From positions 20,349,433-20,413,432 of the forward strand of contig NC_135120.1 in NCBI RefSeq assembly GCF_050908995.1: 64,000 nt of DNA. Reading direction: 5' to 3'. A model generated the notes under the pieces. It saw only the letters and a program-made list of their open reading frames with translations. It ran no database searches and was not told the origin of the DNA. Position 1 is the first letter of the stretch. The number at the start of each line of letters is the position of its first letter. The DNA comes from Andrena cerasifolii. Lineage: Eukaryota > Arthropoda > Insecta > Hymenoptera > Andrenidae. Both the position numbers and the translations under genes were made by a program. This document shows, in pieces, positions 1-12,791 of the stretch.

Positions 1-3000
1 AAAGTGATTGAAATGGCCTTTGGTGTGCATCATTCACAAATTGGATGAGAGTTTATGATTTGATTCGACTGTGTAAGGTCAGAGGGTAAGCGCCATTACA
101 ATATATTTCATTTATATGCGCGTTTATTGACGTTGCGTTGCGTAATCGTTTGATGTGCCAATGAAAATGGGGGCGGCAGAGAGTTAAAGCTCGCGTAGCA
201 AATATAGTAATAGCCGGTGGCGTTGTTTTTCAACGCAACGCACCGTAACTTTTTCCATCGTATTTCATGAAAGCGCGAAAGAATTGTTTCATTAAGGGAA
301 ACAATCGATTTAGCATCCGCTGGTGACTTTTAATTAGTTCGAACGGTTCGACGAGTCCTCGGGTCCACGGTGTTCGGGGACATTTCGAAAAGTCCTGGCG
401 GTTCGAGAGACAATTAATAATTAATAGCGCAATGCTTTCGATAAGACGACGGAAATTCATTATCCCGCTGATAGCGTACACGGGGCAGCACGCGGTATTA
501 TCGACTACACCAGCGAACGTAGATAATATAATTAGAGGAGTTTCAGCAGCTAATTATGTTGCTCGGCTATTTACATAATTAATTAGTCGCTCGACGCGAT
601 GGAGCCCTGCGTCTGGCTCCAGGCTGTCAATATTCGTGCTTACGTTGCGGGCCATGCACGTTAAAATACGCTACCTTACATCGCGCCTGACCGCGAAAGG
701 ATCGAATCGGTCTAGTTATGCAGAAAGCTATCAACCCTCAATGATCTGAAACTGAGTAAATTTAGTTCGAAGACTTTAATTGTTAAAGAAAAGTAGCTTT
801 GTTTCTATTTGGGTATATTTTCTTGTTATTTTTTAATGAGTTAGTTAATAGTGAATAGCATAATTAATATTATTGCTATACTTATGCACGGGTTATTAAT
901 AATACACTCGTAGCTCTATACAGTTAGCACAAAGGCGTTTATTTACTTTGACACCGTGAGGTACACAAAGTGTATAAACCTTGTCCGAAAGCTCAACAAC
1001 ATCTGACACTTCGGCTACAGTGAACCCAAGACGAGCTCAGGTTACCCCCACTCTACAATATATATTCCTCAGGTTACCGTAATTATTCTAAATTTTCTGT
1101 AGCTTTTGTTTTTTGAGCCCAAAATGTAAGAATTGTTTATTTTTTACAAAACAAAGATCATAAAATTATTACTTAGGCCTGAACGTCGATAATGTCACTT
1201 CTTCTATGCACCAAATGTTCGAAATTTCTTCTGAATTATAAAATGTATGAAATATTAATAAGGGAACGTTACGCTCTAAACACTTATGCGTGCTCACGTG
1301 GCAGTGGACATTCCCCGTCGTTCTAACCTCATGTCCCAATAAATAATTACCTAATTTCGTCAGCTCCCTGGCAGCTGGAAAAGTTGTCCCTCCACGAATC
1401 CCCTACAGCAATTTCCTATGCAACCATGTCCATTGATACGAGATTGATGGAAGAGACTCGAAACCAGCTCGCCAACGGGATCGCTCTGATGTTAGTCAAT
1501 CCCCGTTACATCGCGTGATTTCTCGTTTTCCCTCCCGTTGCCGCGGGGGTCGGGAGGATATGGAAGGAGGGTTGGCGAGCAGAGCTTCCTGCATGCTGAC
1601 ACGAGAGGCACGAAAGCACCGTTCCGTTCTCATCGCGCGATTTCCACGGTATCGAAGAGATCGGCACCGACGACAGCCGATTACTCTTTCCGCACGCTCG
1701 GGCCCTCAGCTTTTTAGCGCACGCTCGCGATGTTCTAGCGATCGAGGCCCCCGATTAGCGGGTAGTAACGCGTGTCGCGTTAGATTGCTGTTCGTCGTTG
1801 TTTCTTGAGACGGCTTATTCGCCGATCGAACGGACGAGATAGCAGAAACGCGACGGCGTCCGATTGAATCTGTCCTAATACAGCGTGACTTTCGCGAAAC
1901 CATCGATCCGATTAATTGTAGATTTCGGTCGTTCATGGAATGCTGTGTGGCCAGAGTAGCCTTGCGACAGCGTGTATCGTTAAATTAGAAGACAAGTTTA
2001 ACTTCAAGCTTCCCTCGACCCTTCTTCCCTTCAAAGAAAGTAAGTCAATGCACCTTAGCTCGAGTCTCGATTCAAGAATTATCGAATCATGTAGGAATTA
2101 CACTCAGCAAAAAAGAGACCAAGTGAACAATCAGCCAAGTGTTCAAATCGAGTCTGTATTGCACTCCAGGAGGAAAAACATTGGGGGACGAAGTTCGTGC
2201 AACTGCGGGGGAAATAAACGCAGGAGAGCAAGGACGAAAAGTTGGAATACACAGGAAAAGGAGCGAGGGAGGGAAAGAACAAAAGGAAAGTTTGATAGGT
2301 CAGTCCTGCGTGAGGTCGATTCGCGGGCGAAACGGAAGGAAGACTCGTCGGGTGCTTGACGGGAACAAAGCTCGCAATTTCGTTCGTCTTGAACCTTGCG
2401 CTCTGCTATTATCCACCGTCGTGCCACATTTCCGCCTCTATTACCTGGAAATAAGGTGCTCGACCCCGTCCAACTAGAGACCCGGTTTCCCGGCGAGGGC
2501 GAAGCGAACCCGCGAACCGGCTTGTTTTTAACGGTGTATCTGGATTCTACTCGATTATGCGCCACGCTACGCGAAACACCCTCCGCGAAATGTTTTAATC
2601 TCAGTGGCCGGGCTGTCCCCGTTTCCTGGACAACGCTCGGTCGATGGCGCCAGATCGATTCGCGCGGGGAAACGCGATCTTTGGGAGTCCGGGTAACTGG
2701 AGAAACGCAGGGTGCAGTTGATTCGCTCGCGATTCTAGCAACGTTGCGCCGCGCGTCTTTCCATTAGAATTTCACGGCGATGCTCGATGCGCATGTGCCT
2801 GCTCGCGAGCCCGGCACTGCTCGAAAGAAGGAAACAATGGGTGTCTTTATGGAAATTCGCGGGGAGGCACAATGCCCAGCTATTTACCCGTAACGACTTC
2901 TGCTTTCCTTAAGGATACGATGGGTTCGTTGTCACTTTCCATTATGATTACTCCCAGTGGAATTAGTTGCCATTGTACTCGCCCCCGCGAGTAAATCACC

Positions 3001-6000
3001 GCGAGGCGGTCTGTAATTAATTTCAATTTCTAAATTATTAAACAGATCCTTGTCGTAATTAACCCAGACGCCAGGTCGACGTACGGACGTAATTTCCGTG
3101 GCCATCGTAAAGTCGACCAGGCTCATTAAAATACGCCCGGTTATCACTGGAGCGGCGTGATATTACGCAGAAAATACCGGCTGGAATAATGACAAGCCGC
3201 GAGCCGGCGAAATAAATTATCCCGCGCGCGTGCATGCTGCCCGTAAGATAATGCGATTACGTCGAAGCATGTGACAAGCTGGTCCCCGTAAAATGGCTAC
3301 GCATCCCCTTCACGGGCACGTGATACTCGCGACTCCGGCGCTTGCCCCTTTCTCCGAACGGGGGCCAGCTGCAGCATTGTGATCCTGTACTGCTAACAAG
3401 CTGCGCAGTAATACTAATTGCACCGTCTTGAAGAGGATGCAACTGTAGGGAAGTTGCTGGCTGGTGGAAGTTCGCTACGGAGGATCGCGCAAACAGTGAG
3501 TTGTTCGATCTTTCTGCGCCGGCAAGATCCCAATTCCGATAGCCAACTTGTAATTACTCCGTACACATGGAATCGGCGAGTTACAAGACCCAAGGTGTCT
3601 TGAGAGTTCGACCAAGTTATTGGCCGAATGGCAGACCCGTAAATTTCGCGTCGGGCGAATCGCTAACTTCGCGAAACGTTGCTCCGTGCTACTTTCAGCT
3701 TGCGATTCGCCCGGATCAATTCATATCTCGTTAATTGGCGGCCGTGGGAGTGATCGATCAGTGGGCTGCCTCCTGCGGAAGGCCCAGTGTAACAACATTC
3801 TGCATTGATAATCATGTACCAATGCACGGGGCAATGGTCACTTTGCCAATGACCAGGCAGTGGAAGGTGGGAATTGAAGCTAGCTAGTACCCAATAATCG
3901 GACGCCATCGGTATCGCGCTCTGATCAACACAGCTGTCGGTGAAAACAAACCGATATGCCGTGGATAATTATCCAGATAAATATTCCTGCTGGCTGGAAA
4001 GGGTAATTAGCGGGAACCTTGAGCCACTGAACGGAATCCTCCTATTATCGTCGACTCTCGGCCGTTGTGTGTACGAAGCCTCAGAGAAATCGCGTGCAGC
4101 TACGTATGCGTAATAATCGATAATTAGACCTCTTCCTCTCACCCCCTGGTTGCTGAAGGATGTCCATTTGGGAAACGCGATAGCCGAGCCGTGTGCCTAT
4201 TATTATCAATGCTAATCCCCAGATAACACCCGACATCGGTAATCGTGTACTCGCGTTATTGGAGTTTCCGAGTGTTATGGACGTTACACACGTACCCCGA
4301 GGTCTATTCACCAGCACGCTTTCTTCGCCGGCGTGCGCCGGATCCTGCGCGGCCGCGGGCGGCGCCTTTAACCGCTCCGAGGCGTTCATCCTGGCCGGGG
4401 ATGTGAATTAAAATTACAGGGGCCCGCGGAGGCCGTAGTTTACCAGCGACGGCGAAACGTGCTCACCGCACTGTGAATTATTAACGCGAGCGTTTCTCAT
4501 TTCCGGGCCGCTCATGCGCGACAGAAATTATTGGTGATCTCTGCAGATATATTATGCGGCCGCGCGATTTATACGTCATCACGCCGCGGATTTTACGGCT
4601 CGCATCGATCCGATAGGGAATGCTACCGACTGCGTCTTTTTCTTCCCTCTCTTCTGTTTTCCTCCCGTTAAACCCTTCATTCACGAGTGAACGGTGGAGT
4701 AATATCTATCCCTATGAAAAAACTTCAGAAAAGTAAAAAAATTACGCCAAGTACAGGAAATCAAATAAATCACAAAATAATAGAAGGTAATAATAATTAG
4801 CATATAAAAAAAAGATGTGAAATCAAAATGAGCTGCAAGTACATAAAGGTGCTTTCCAACTGCGCTTAAGATGACGCAACTATATATACACAACTAAAAT
4901 GCTGTGTTCATACATTCCATTGCGAATATCGCGGATATTTTAATAATGTGAAGATAAAATGTAACATCTAGACATTTGCATAGATGTCCGCGGCCTTGAA
5001 CTCAAATACTTGGCGTGTACTTGGCGTCGAGACGCCACCGCGTCCTTAGATAAATGCGGTAGGCACTGTTGCAAAGCGATCGAGTTCGGAAGCACCGCGT
5101 TTTAAATCCTCGAATCGAACAGTAATAACAGAATCGAAAATTGAAATAAAGTCACCAGATTTGAGCAAGCCGGGACGGACAGAATAGGTTTCGCGATTCG
5201 AGGCCGATAAATCAGGCAGAGCTGGAAATCCGTGTTAGTCGAGCCGTGAAACGCGGTCAACCGTCCGTGACGGAAGAAATTGCCGCGGAAAGTTTTAATC
5301 GCTAATTACGTTATCCCTGCGCGCGTGTGTACGTATACGTACGAGCCGGAAGGGAAGGTAAATAGGTATCTCATGGGCGAGTAAAAGCAACGAGGAAATC
5401 CTCTTATTTCGAGGCAGCTGCGAGAGGCAGCCTCGAAAACGTCGACGTGCCGGCGCGGCGGATAGACACGTCGCCCGGCGATGCGAAAACTTGCTGGCCA
5501 CGTAGGAACGATGTGTCCGCCGTTTTAGTCGCGCCGCTCGCCATAATGACAACGCCTCTGAGCCTTTATCACGCGCAGGACTTGTCCCAACGAGGTCGGG
5601 TATTAGGAAAAAAGTTCGTCGTTTGCGGGTGTACTTTTGTCGGGCGGGTTTTCTACGAGCGGATCGTGCGTCTAAAACCGAAGGTTTGTAGGCTTCTTAT
5701 GCCGTTCGGAAAGAAACTCGTGACACGTTTTGACTAGCTAGATGTACGCTGGCGAATTTGGCTGCAACAGGGAAATTTTTCTGTGGCATTCGATAACTCC
5801 TTCGATCTCGTTGGTTAATTTCAACGCGCCTGCCCGATCCGTCGGAGCTGCTATGCTCTTCAGGCCCCCAATCTCCAGAATTTGTAGACTGGCGAATAAT
5901 TATTGTGAGCGTATTGATTTCTTTGCGCGGAATGTACGCGTCTTTAGGTCTGGACTGCTTAGAATTTTAGATGGAATCATTCGAGGAAATATTTCCTGGT

Positions 6001-7052
6001 TGGTTTGTTTGGGTGTGATACTCTTCTTGGTTATTAGATTTTTGGTTCTCGGGGTAAGATGTGTGAACTTTTTGTAAGCGGTAATGTGGATTTGCGTTTT
6101 TTTTGCCATGTCTTTTTGTCAATAATGGGGTCTTCCCGTAAGACAAATAAATAAAATAACTGTTTAACAGTCGTGTACATAATGTTTTAGAGTTATACAT
6201 AGGTACTTTAGAAACGACGCTCTTTTGCTTATTATTCATTAATGGGACTAGTTCTTTGCGGTACTCTTATTACTAAGTAGGCATTATCAGGTTCCCACGT
6301 AATTGTTCCCAGGTAAATGACGTCGCATTTTAATTACAATTTTGTGCGACAGAAGTGTTGCAAAGAGCCCTCCTCCGTATTACGACTCGTATGCGAATGG
6401 ACAATTATGTACGGCTCGCCCATCACGTTTCGTTGCATCACTGCAGTACCGTAATCCATAAAGTACACAATGCCACTCGGTATTTAGCTCTACGGACGTA
6501 CTTTACGCCGAGGGGCGCGCAGCTTGTTACACGGCCGGGCTATTCACCGCGACGACGCTATCGAGAGAAATTCGCACATGCAAATTCGGCGATGGAGCGG
6601 GCGCGTGTTGGATGTCGTTCGCCGTAGCATCTGCGGCGACAGTAACTGTTGTAACGAAAACGTTCACGGTTCCCGTGACGACGGCGACATCCGCAGCAGA
6701 AGGGTGCCGTTGTATTGACAGTACAGCAATTCGCCGCGACGACGTTCTCGAGGATCCTCCGATATGAGATCTCTCCCTCGACCTGTCCCCGTAACGTATC
6801 CATAAAACCATCGTCCCGACCTTTTCGTCGCTGCCTCTCCTTCGTGTCCTCGCTCCATGGAAGTCGTTTAAAATCAAACAAGGCGTTTCCTCGTTCCTAT
6901 TCGCAATTCCTCGTTCGAACACCTGTGCGCATAGAAGTCTTTCTACTGGATCCTCCTCCGACTCTTAAAAATGAAGAGAAAGGGGATCCTTTGTCCCACG
7001 TAGCTGACAAAAGATGCCACCATCTCCATGGCGCTCGTGAGATTGATTGGTC
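1..7052. other. No gene recognised; upstream or intronic DNA
   Basis: All open frames here are short and overlap in several frames and strands, without a recognisable domain. GC-rich parts (such as 1500-2750, 4300-4650 and 6500-6900) produce the longest chance frames. AT-rich patches lie near 780-1260 and 4680-4980. A short direct repeat of CTCAGGTTACC lies near 1037 and 1070. The stretch may belong to the intron before TMTC exon 1 or to intergenic DNA; this cannot be told from the window. Confidence 0.6.
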
Positions 7053-7283
7053 CAGTGGCGCATTCAGGATTGGACCTTGGGGGTAGCCGAGTCGAAGGGA
7101 TCAAAATACTTTTTAACGCAAGTTCACTCAAATTCATTAGGTGATTATAAAAATCTATTTAAAGAACAAAATCCAGTTTTCTTCTCATTTTACAAAGCTC
7201 TAGAATTACTACTAGTCGTCGTTACATTATTCTCCTTTATCCTTTTTCTTTGGGGGAGCCAGGGCCCTGTGGGTGCGCCACTG
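7053..7283. mobile_element. hAT-like MITE, 231 bp
   Basis: The ends are inverted copies starting CAGTGGCGCA (7053 onward) and ending TGCGCCACTG (to 7283). CAGTGGCG-type ends are common in non-autonomous hAT elements. The adjacent 8-mers (GATTGGTC and GGTCGTTC) match at only 5 of 8 positions, so the expected 8-bp target duplication is eroded or absent. The interior is AT-rich and non-coding. Confidence 0.6.
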
Positions 7284-9715
7284 GGTCGTTCAGTGAGTCA
7301 CGATTGTCTGCAACGGTGCGCTTTGAAGGAGATAGAAGAGCGTCTAAGACGTAACTGCCGGAGTGAGGAATGGTGATTGTAAGAGAGGGGAATAAACTTA
7401 GCGATGGCACTGTGTCCGAAAAATCCAAACTCTTGATAGCGCTATCCCAGAATCCAATCCGGGGAAGAATTGCGGCAGCCGCGTCTGCAGCATTCTCAGC
7501 AGTATACCGTCCTGAGCGCCACTTTGTAGCGTCTCCCCGAGGGCACGGAGCATCTGCGTCAGGTGGAACGCAGGTCGACAGCACGCAGAAGCCCATGTCT
7601 CGTGTCCGCTCGTCCAAGGTACATAGGCGGCACGGTATTTTCGTAGCACCGGTGTTCCTGAGACAATACGAGGCTCTAGAGACGAGAGGCCTCCCTCGGT
7701 CGTCGCATAATGAGGCTGGCCTCGTTTCACCCTTCCACCGTGGAGGACGCTGATAAGGGCGTCTCCAGGTGCCCGGTTGGACGGAGGGCGGGTGGGGGAG
7801 GCAAGATAGGAGCACCTTCGCGAACAATCTACACGGTATGCATCTGCTTCTAGGGCCCTTTTAGTCAGCGACATTAATTACGAGAAAGCATCGCTGCAGA
7901 GGCTAATTCTGTTGCTTCATTGGCTCCGGTAAAGTGTCGCAGCTTGTGAACTTCCGGGGAAACGCCGAATTTTTCGACTCGAGAAGATGTTATCGACTGC
8001 ACGGCGAAGGGCCGCTGAATTATTTCGCGAACGTCCGGGAAAAATGTGCGATAGACTTCTCGTAACCTACACAGTAGTCGTGCCTAGCTGCTAGTAGCGT
8101 AGGTCGTGCGAGGTCAGACACTGCGAGGAAGCGCATCGCAACGTTCGCGTCGGCGTTACATCGTGAAACGTGGATTTAATTGGAAGAACGAAATTGAAGT
8201 CTTCCATTGTCGCTTAATAGAAGACATTTACAGGAACGCGAGAGAATAAATCCCCTCCCTCCACCCCGTGAAAATATATCGCATTAATTCAGCCCTTCGC
8301 TGCATTTCACCGCGAGCCAATTTATTACACATCCAACGTAGAGCGCGATTTCCACGCGAAGGATGGAAGAATCAGGACTTTTAACGAAACCCGTTTAATC
8401 CAGCCACCTTGCACCACCTCCCCTCGTTGACCGCTCGACTCGAGTGTTCTCGTGCACGTCCGTCGGAATTAGACGATCTCCCGCGATTAATCGGACGGCG
8501 GGCGTGCCCGTTATTAAGCATTGTTCCCACGGACCAGCTTCTCGCCGACGAGACGGTTCGTTTATTTTTATTTAATTTCCCGTGTATTTCCCACGCTCGA
8601 CGACACTTCGATCGGGCGAACGGGGGCAGCGTAGCGCGAAGGGCTTAGAAGCTCATCCCCCCGGGGCAAATAACCAGGAAGGTAAGGAGAGATTTCCAGG
8701 AGGGTCGAAAGGATTGTATCGAAGGCAGTTTCAAGAGGGTCGAAGGATCGTATCGAAGTTTTTACCATTGCGAGGAGGAACTCGACCGTGCGCCCCACCC
8801 CCAGGCATTGTCGTTTTGTAGGTCAAGCGGAGGGGTATGGGATTCTCCTCGCCACGGTCTCACGACTTTCGCCATTAACCGTACTGTTTCGTCGAACCCC
8901 CTCCTCGAGCTGTTTCTAACATTCTCTATGAAAACACTATTTTCATCGGGGATCGAATTAGAATTCTTTTCGGTTAATCCTGGTAGAAATTCCGAGGTTT
9001 TGCGGATTGCTGCATTTCAGCTAACTTTCCATGGTTTTCTTTTGACATCGGATACCTAATTCTGCTGTAAATGGAACATATACGACGCGCATTAATTTCA
9101 CGCGTCTCGTTTCGTAATACTTGGCCGCGATGCTAAGTACTCGTTCCGTAGGAGCTGGGATGTAACAATTTCCTTCCTGGTGGTCGTGGTTTCCTCTTCG
9201 AAAGTAACAATATAACTTGTCCGAAGCAAGTGACAGGTGCGCCTTGAAAGTGAAATAGGGAAAATAGGGAAATTCTTGTTCCTCTCGTTCCTTTTCTCGG
9301 CCTGCTTTCGACGGAGAATAAGACGGGTAGAGGCGACACGTTCCTGTCTCGTGCCTGACACACCGTACTTCGCCGGAAGTTTGGCACGGAATTTTAAAAC
9401 GCCTGCGTCGTCTGGGTGAACAGTCAGGTCAGCTTGAGGGGGAGTTGGAAACTTGGGGAAAAAAGATTGAAAATCTTGCAGCATGCATTTATTGCCTGTT
9501 CCGTACCTCTACCCGGCGGTGTCGTAAAATTTCCATTTACCCGACGATCGTGGCAACATGTAATTTTAATTTCCGTTCAAACTTCACACGGCCGACCTGA
9601 TTTACGGAGAAGTGCAAGGCGAAGCCGTTGAAGACTTCCTAACATCGTCTCGCACGAAGAAGCATACCAAAATCTCGAAAACGCAAACGCGTGCGAGAAC
9701 CCCCTGCGTCCAATA
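7284..9715. other. No gene recognised; short tandem duplication inside
   Basis: The long overlapping frames at 7237-7874 on both strands lie in GC-rich sequence and show no domain or consistent codon pattern. Two imperfect copies of GAGGGTCGAAAGGAT-like sequence with TATCGAAG ends lie at 8699-8724 and 8734-8758, an offset of about 35 bases. Confidence 0.55.
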
Positions 9716-9717
9716 TA

Positions 9718-10581
9718 GGGGAGATCGGGGCAGGCAGGCCAGTCTTTCAGTGTTTGATTTTTAATAAATTATGTGGAGGAAATATCATTAAACCGGTTAG
9801 TATATTTGATAAGCCATACATTTGGTTATCTGAGTCTATTATTATAGTTGACTTAATGTGAAAACAATTAAGGTATTTTAATGTTTTTCTAACACCTTCC
9901 ATGCTGGTCAACCATGATCGGGGTTGGTAGACTTACAGTATGGGGTAGGTTGACTATAGGTACAATCAGTTAAGAAAATATTATTAGCAACTTATCGCAA
10001 TTCTAATAAACTAACACAATGTCACAAGAGTTGATTCATTATAAAATATTACTTATCTTTCGTTCATTTTTTAATAATAAACTGAAAAAAAATTCAACTT
10101 AAACATAAATTATAATATATTTATAACATAATGAAAATTAAACAAAGAATAAAAATCGTTTTCCGAATAACGAAATAACAATTTAAATAACAATTTAAAG
10201 TTATTAGTCAACCAGCCCCGAACGATCATTTTGACTTTAATAATCTGTATAACCTTCAATTATTTATGTATTAACAAAAATACTACGTCAATAGATCGTC
10301 TGATAAACAAACTATAAAATAGTCCCTTAACATTTACTCTATTGTAACAATATAGGGCGTGAAAAAATCTTGAAGAAAAAATATTTACTTACGTAGTCAA
10401 TTTTTCGATAAACGCTGATAACTGTCAAAAAACGTGCGATCGGAGGGTCGGCCATAAATGCATGGCATAGCAGAAGTGACTTCTTTCTACAGTAAATACT
10501 TCCGCAGTAAAGCATATGTCGGTGCAAAGTTATTAACAATTAGTCAACCTACCCGTTGCGACAACCAGCCCCGGTCTCCCC
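9718..10581. mobile_element. TA-flanked inverted-repeat element, 864 bp (Tc1/mariner-type, non-autonomous)
   Basis: The left end TAGGGGAGATCGGGGCAGG (9716 on) is an inverted copy of the right end CCCCGGTCTCCCCTA (to 10583), with TA on both sides as the probable target duplication. Inside, a second pair of related sequences (TGATCGGGGTTGGTAGACTT near 9916 and AGTCAACCAGCCCCGAACGA near 10207) lies in inverted orientation. The interior is AT-rich and has no transposase that I can recognise; the 66-codon frame on the minus strand at 10339-10539 is unidentified. Confidence 0.7.
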
Positions 10582-11939
10582 TACTAAATTTCATAAATAC
10601 AACCCAATCGCTGCATTCCAATCTTCGTTTCCCCAATGTCCGCTTAATTACATCGTCTCGCACGTCCTTAGCATTCTGACACATATACATTTCTTGTAAA
10701 CCCGCGAAGTGGACCAGCTAACCTTTCCCCGAAATTGCGCGAGATCCATCCAGAACAGTGCTGGGTATTGTTTCCACGTATCTCCATTGTCCCGCAATAC
10801 AGGAATTTATACGGGCGAAACAAAGAAAGAGAAGAGAGCTTATCGTCCAGGCGAGCCTCGGATGAAGGATCTCCTCGGTTCACGGCGGCGGCCTTCCCCC
10901 TCGGAGCTTCGTTATATCCTGGCCTAGGAGCGTGTTTCAATTCGCTTGAAGACACTGTCGCCTCTATTTCATATGGATGTATCCTCTCATCCCAGGGGGT
11001 CGGGCACGGGGGTGGGAAAGGGGGCGGGTTGTATACGCAGAAGCGTTTAGTTCGTTGCTGCACTTTATCCCTTAAATACCCAGAGGTATTCTTCCCACGG
11101 AATCGTGGGTCTCCCTCCTTCCCATGTCGCTGAATAACCTAGGATATCCTGCGAGGATAGAGAAGTTATCCTCCCCGACCCTCTGGCCTCCTCCCCCTCC
11201 CCGCGCAGCCCCTTTTTTCCGTCTTTCGTTTTCCTCTTCTTATTCTCCGTTCCTGCTCGCGAAGCAATTTATACGCGCCTCCACCTTGCAAACAGCCACC
11301 CATTACTCGGGGACGATAAAGCTTCCCGAGCTTTGCGAACACGTCCCGGCTTGCATGCGCGAGCGGACAGGCTCTCGAGGATTTATGTTGTTTCGTAAAA
11401 GTTAAGAATCGTCGAGAAACATCCACGACCGAGAGAAATTTCGTTCACGCTAATTGACCTATACCTGACGTCCCGAATGCTTCTTCCTTATAAACTTCGG
11501 CGAACACTCGGAATGGAGACGCGCTCTTCCTCGAGGAACCGCCGTCCCGTATAAATATTCCGCTGACACGGAACCCTGAGTTATTTAAACGGAACCCAGC
11601 GTTTTTCGACGCGAAGGAGGATCGCATCAGTTTACTGCTGAAAATTCGCTTCTGGCTGACTGCTGATATAAATTCCACAGATTTGGAAGTTTTCTCTTTC
11701 GTAGAGCGCAGGAGAATTCTTTGTGCGACGAGATTTAGAGAAGAAGGCTTGTACCAGTGTTAGCGAAACCGTGTGCATTTCAGACTCGTCAGCCGTGCAA
11801 AATTAATTTGACGTGTGATGGGTGGGTTATTGCTGTTAGGTTGCGGCAGAACGAAGTTAGGAAAGCCTCGGCAAGTTATGTACTGTAATCAGAGCGATGT
11901 GATGAATCACCGCAATCATAACGTCGTAAAGGATTGAGC

Positions 11940-12791
11940 TGCAACTAGAGTTCCTGATTTCTCCATATTTTTTGTTTCTCGAGAAATCAGAAAAGAGATC
12001 ATATTTCTTGAGAATTCTCGAGAAATTGAAAAAATAATGCAAAAATTATATTTTAGGAATAATGTTGATAATATCTATCAAAAACACAAGAAAACTTTAA
12101 CTAAATGATTATTCCTGTCTAATTTATACAAAACTTGGGTAAATCAAAAAAATAGATATTAAATATAATTGGTAAATTTATTTATTTAATACAAAATTTG
12201 TACAAAGCGAAACATTACTTTTTGGTCTTAAAATTTATTTTTAAATAGCACAATGCGTCTCATGTAGTGTCAGCGTATCTATTTCTTTTTTGTGGCAAAA
12301 TCTGTTACTGTTATATTTTGACGTTTTATATATAGCTATCTTGGCTGTTAAATGAAAAAATGCGTCTTTTGGCCATTTTGGAAAAAATTCTGGATCAAGC
12401 AAAAATTTTATACGGAATACAATTATCTCCTCTTTCCTATATTTCTTCTTTAATAGCCACAAGAAACTCATTAGGTACTTAATTCAGTGTACAATTTTTC
12501 TAAATTTTTAAATAAGAATTTAAGAGCACCTTCAGCAGTTAATAATATCGAATCTTCTGTACTGTGATTTTCTATTGGAATTCGTATAGGTTCTAATGTT
12601 ATTAATAAGATGTATTATAAATTGTAGATGTGATTATACGTTCGCGATTAACTAGTAATACATTCATTTACGAAAATAAATGAGATTTATAATATTTTTC
12701 CTAGACTTAAGTTTCTCGAGAAATTACAGTATTTCTCGAGAAATAAGAAATTAGCAATTATAAAATTTCTCGAGAAGGAACACTAGTTGCA
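11940..12791. mobile_element. AT-rich inverted-repeat element with repeated TTTCTCGAGAAA palindromes, 852 bp
   Basis: The ends are TGCAACTAGAGTTCC (11940 on) and GGAACACTAGTTGCA (to 12791), inverted with one mismatch. Near the ends lie five copies of the self-complementary TTTCTCGAGAAA or close variants: 11975, 12015, 12712, 12732 and 12766. The body is much more AT-rich than the flanks. No coding potential is seen. No clear target duplication was found, so the superfamily is open. Confidence 0.6.

Noticed and set aside
6527..6922. Stack of four overlapping frames on both strands
   Set aside because: It is CpG-rich sequence low in stop codons, with no motif and no splice logic.
7237..7874. 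Overlapping frames of 196, 158 and 127 codons on both strands
   Set aside because: Three mutually overlapping frames in one GC-rich stretch are typical of stop-codon-poor non-coding sequence. One frame also runs into the hAT-like MITE.
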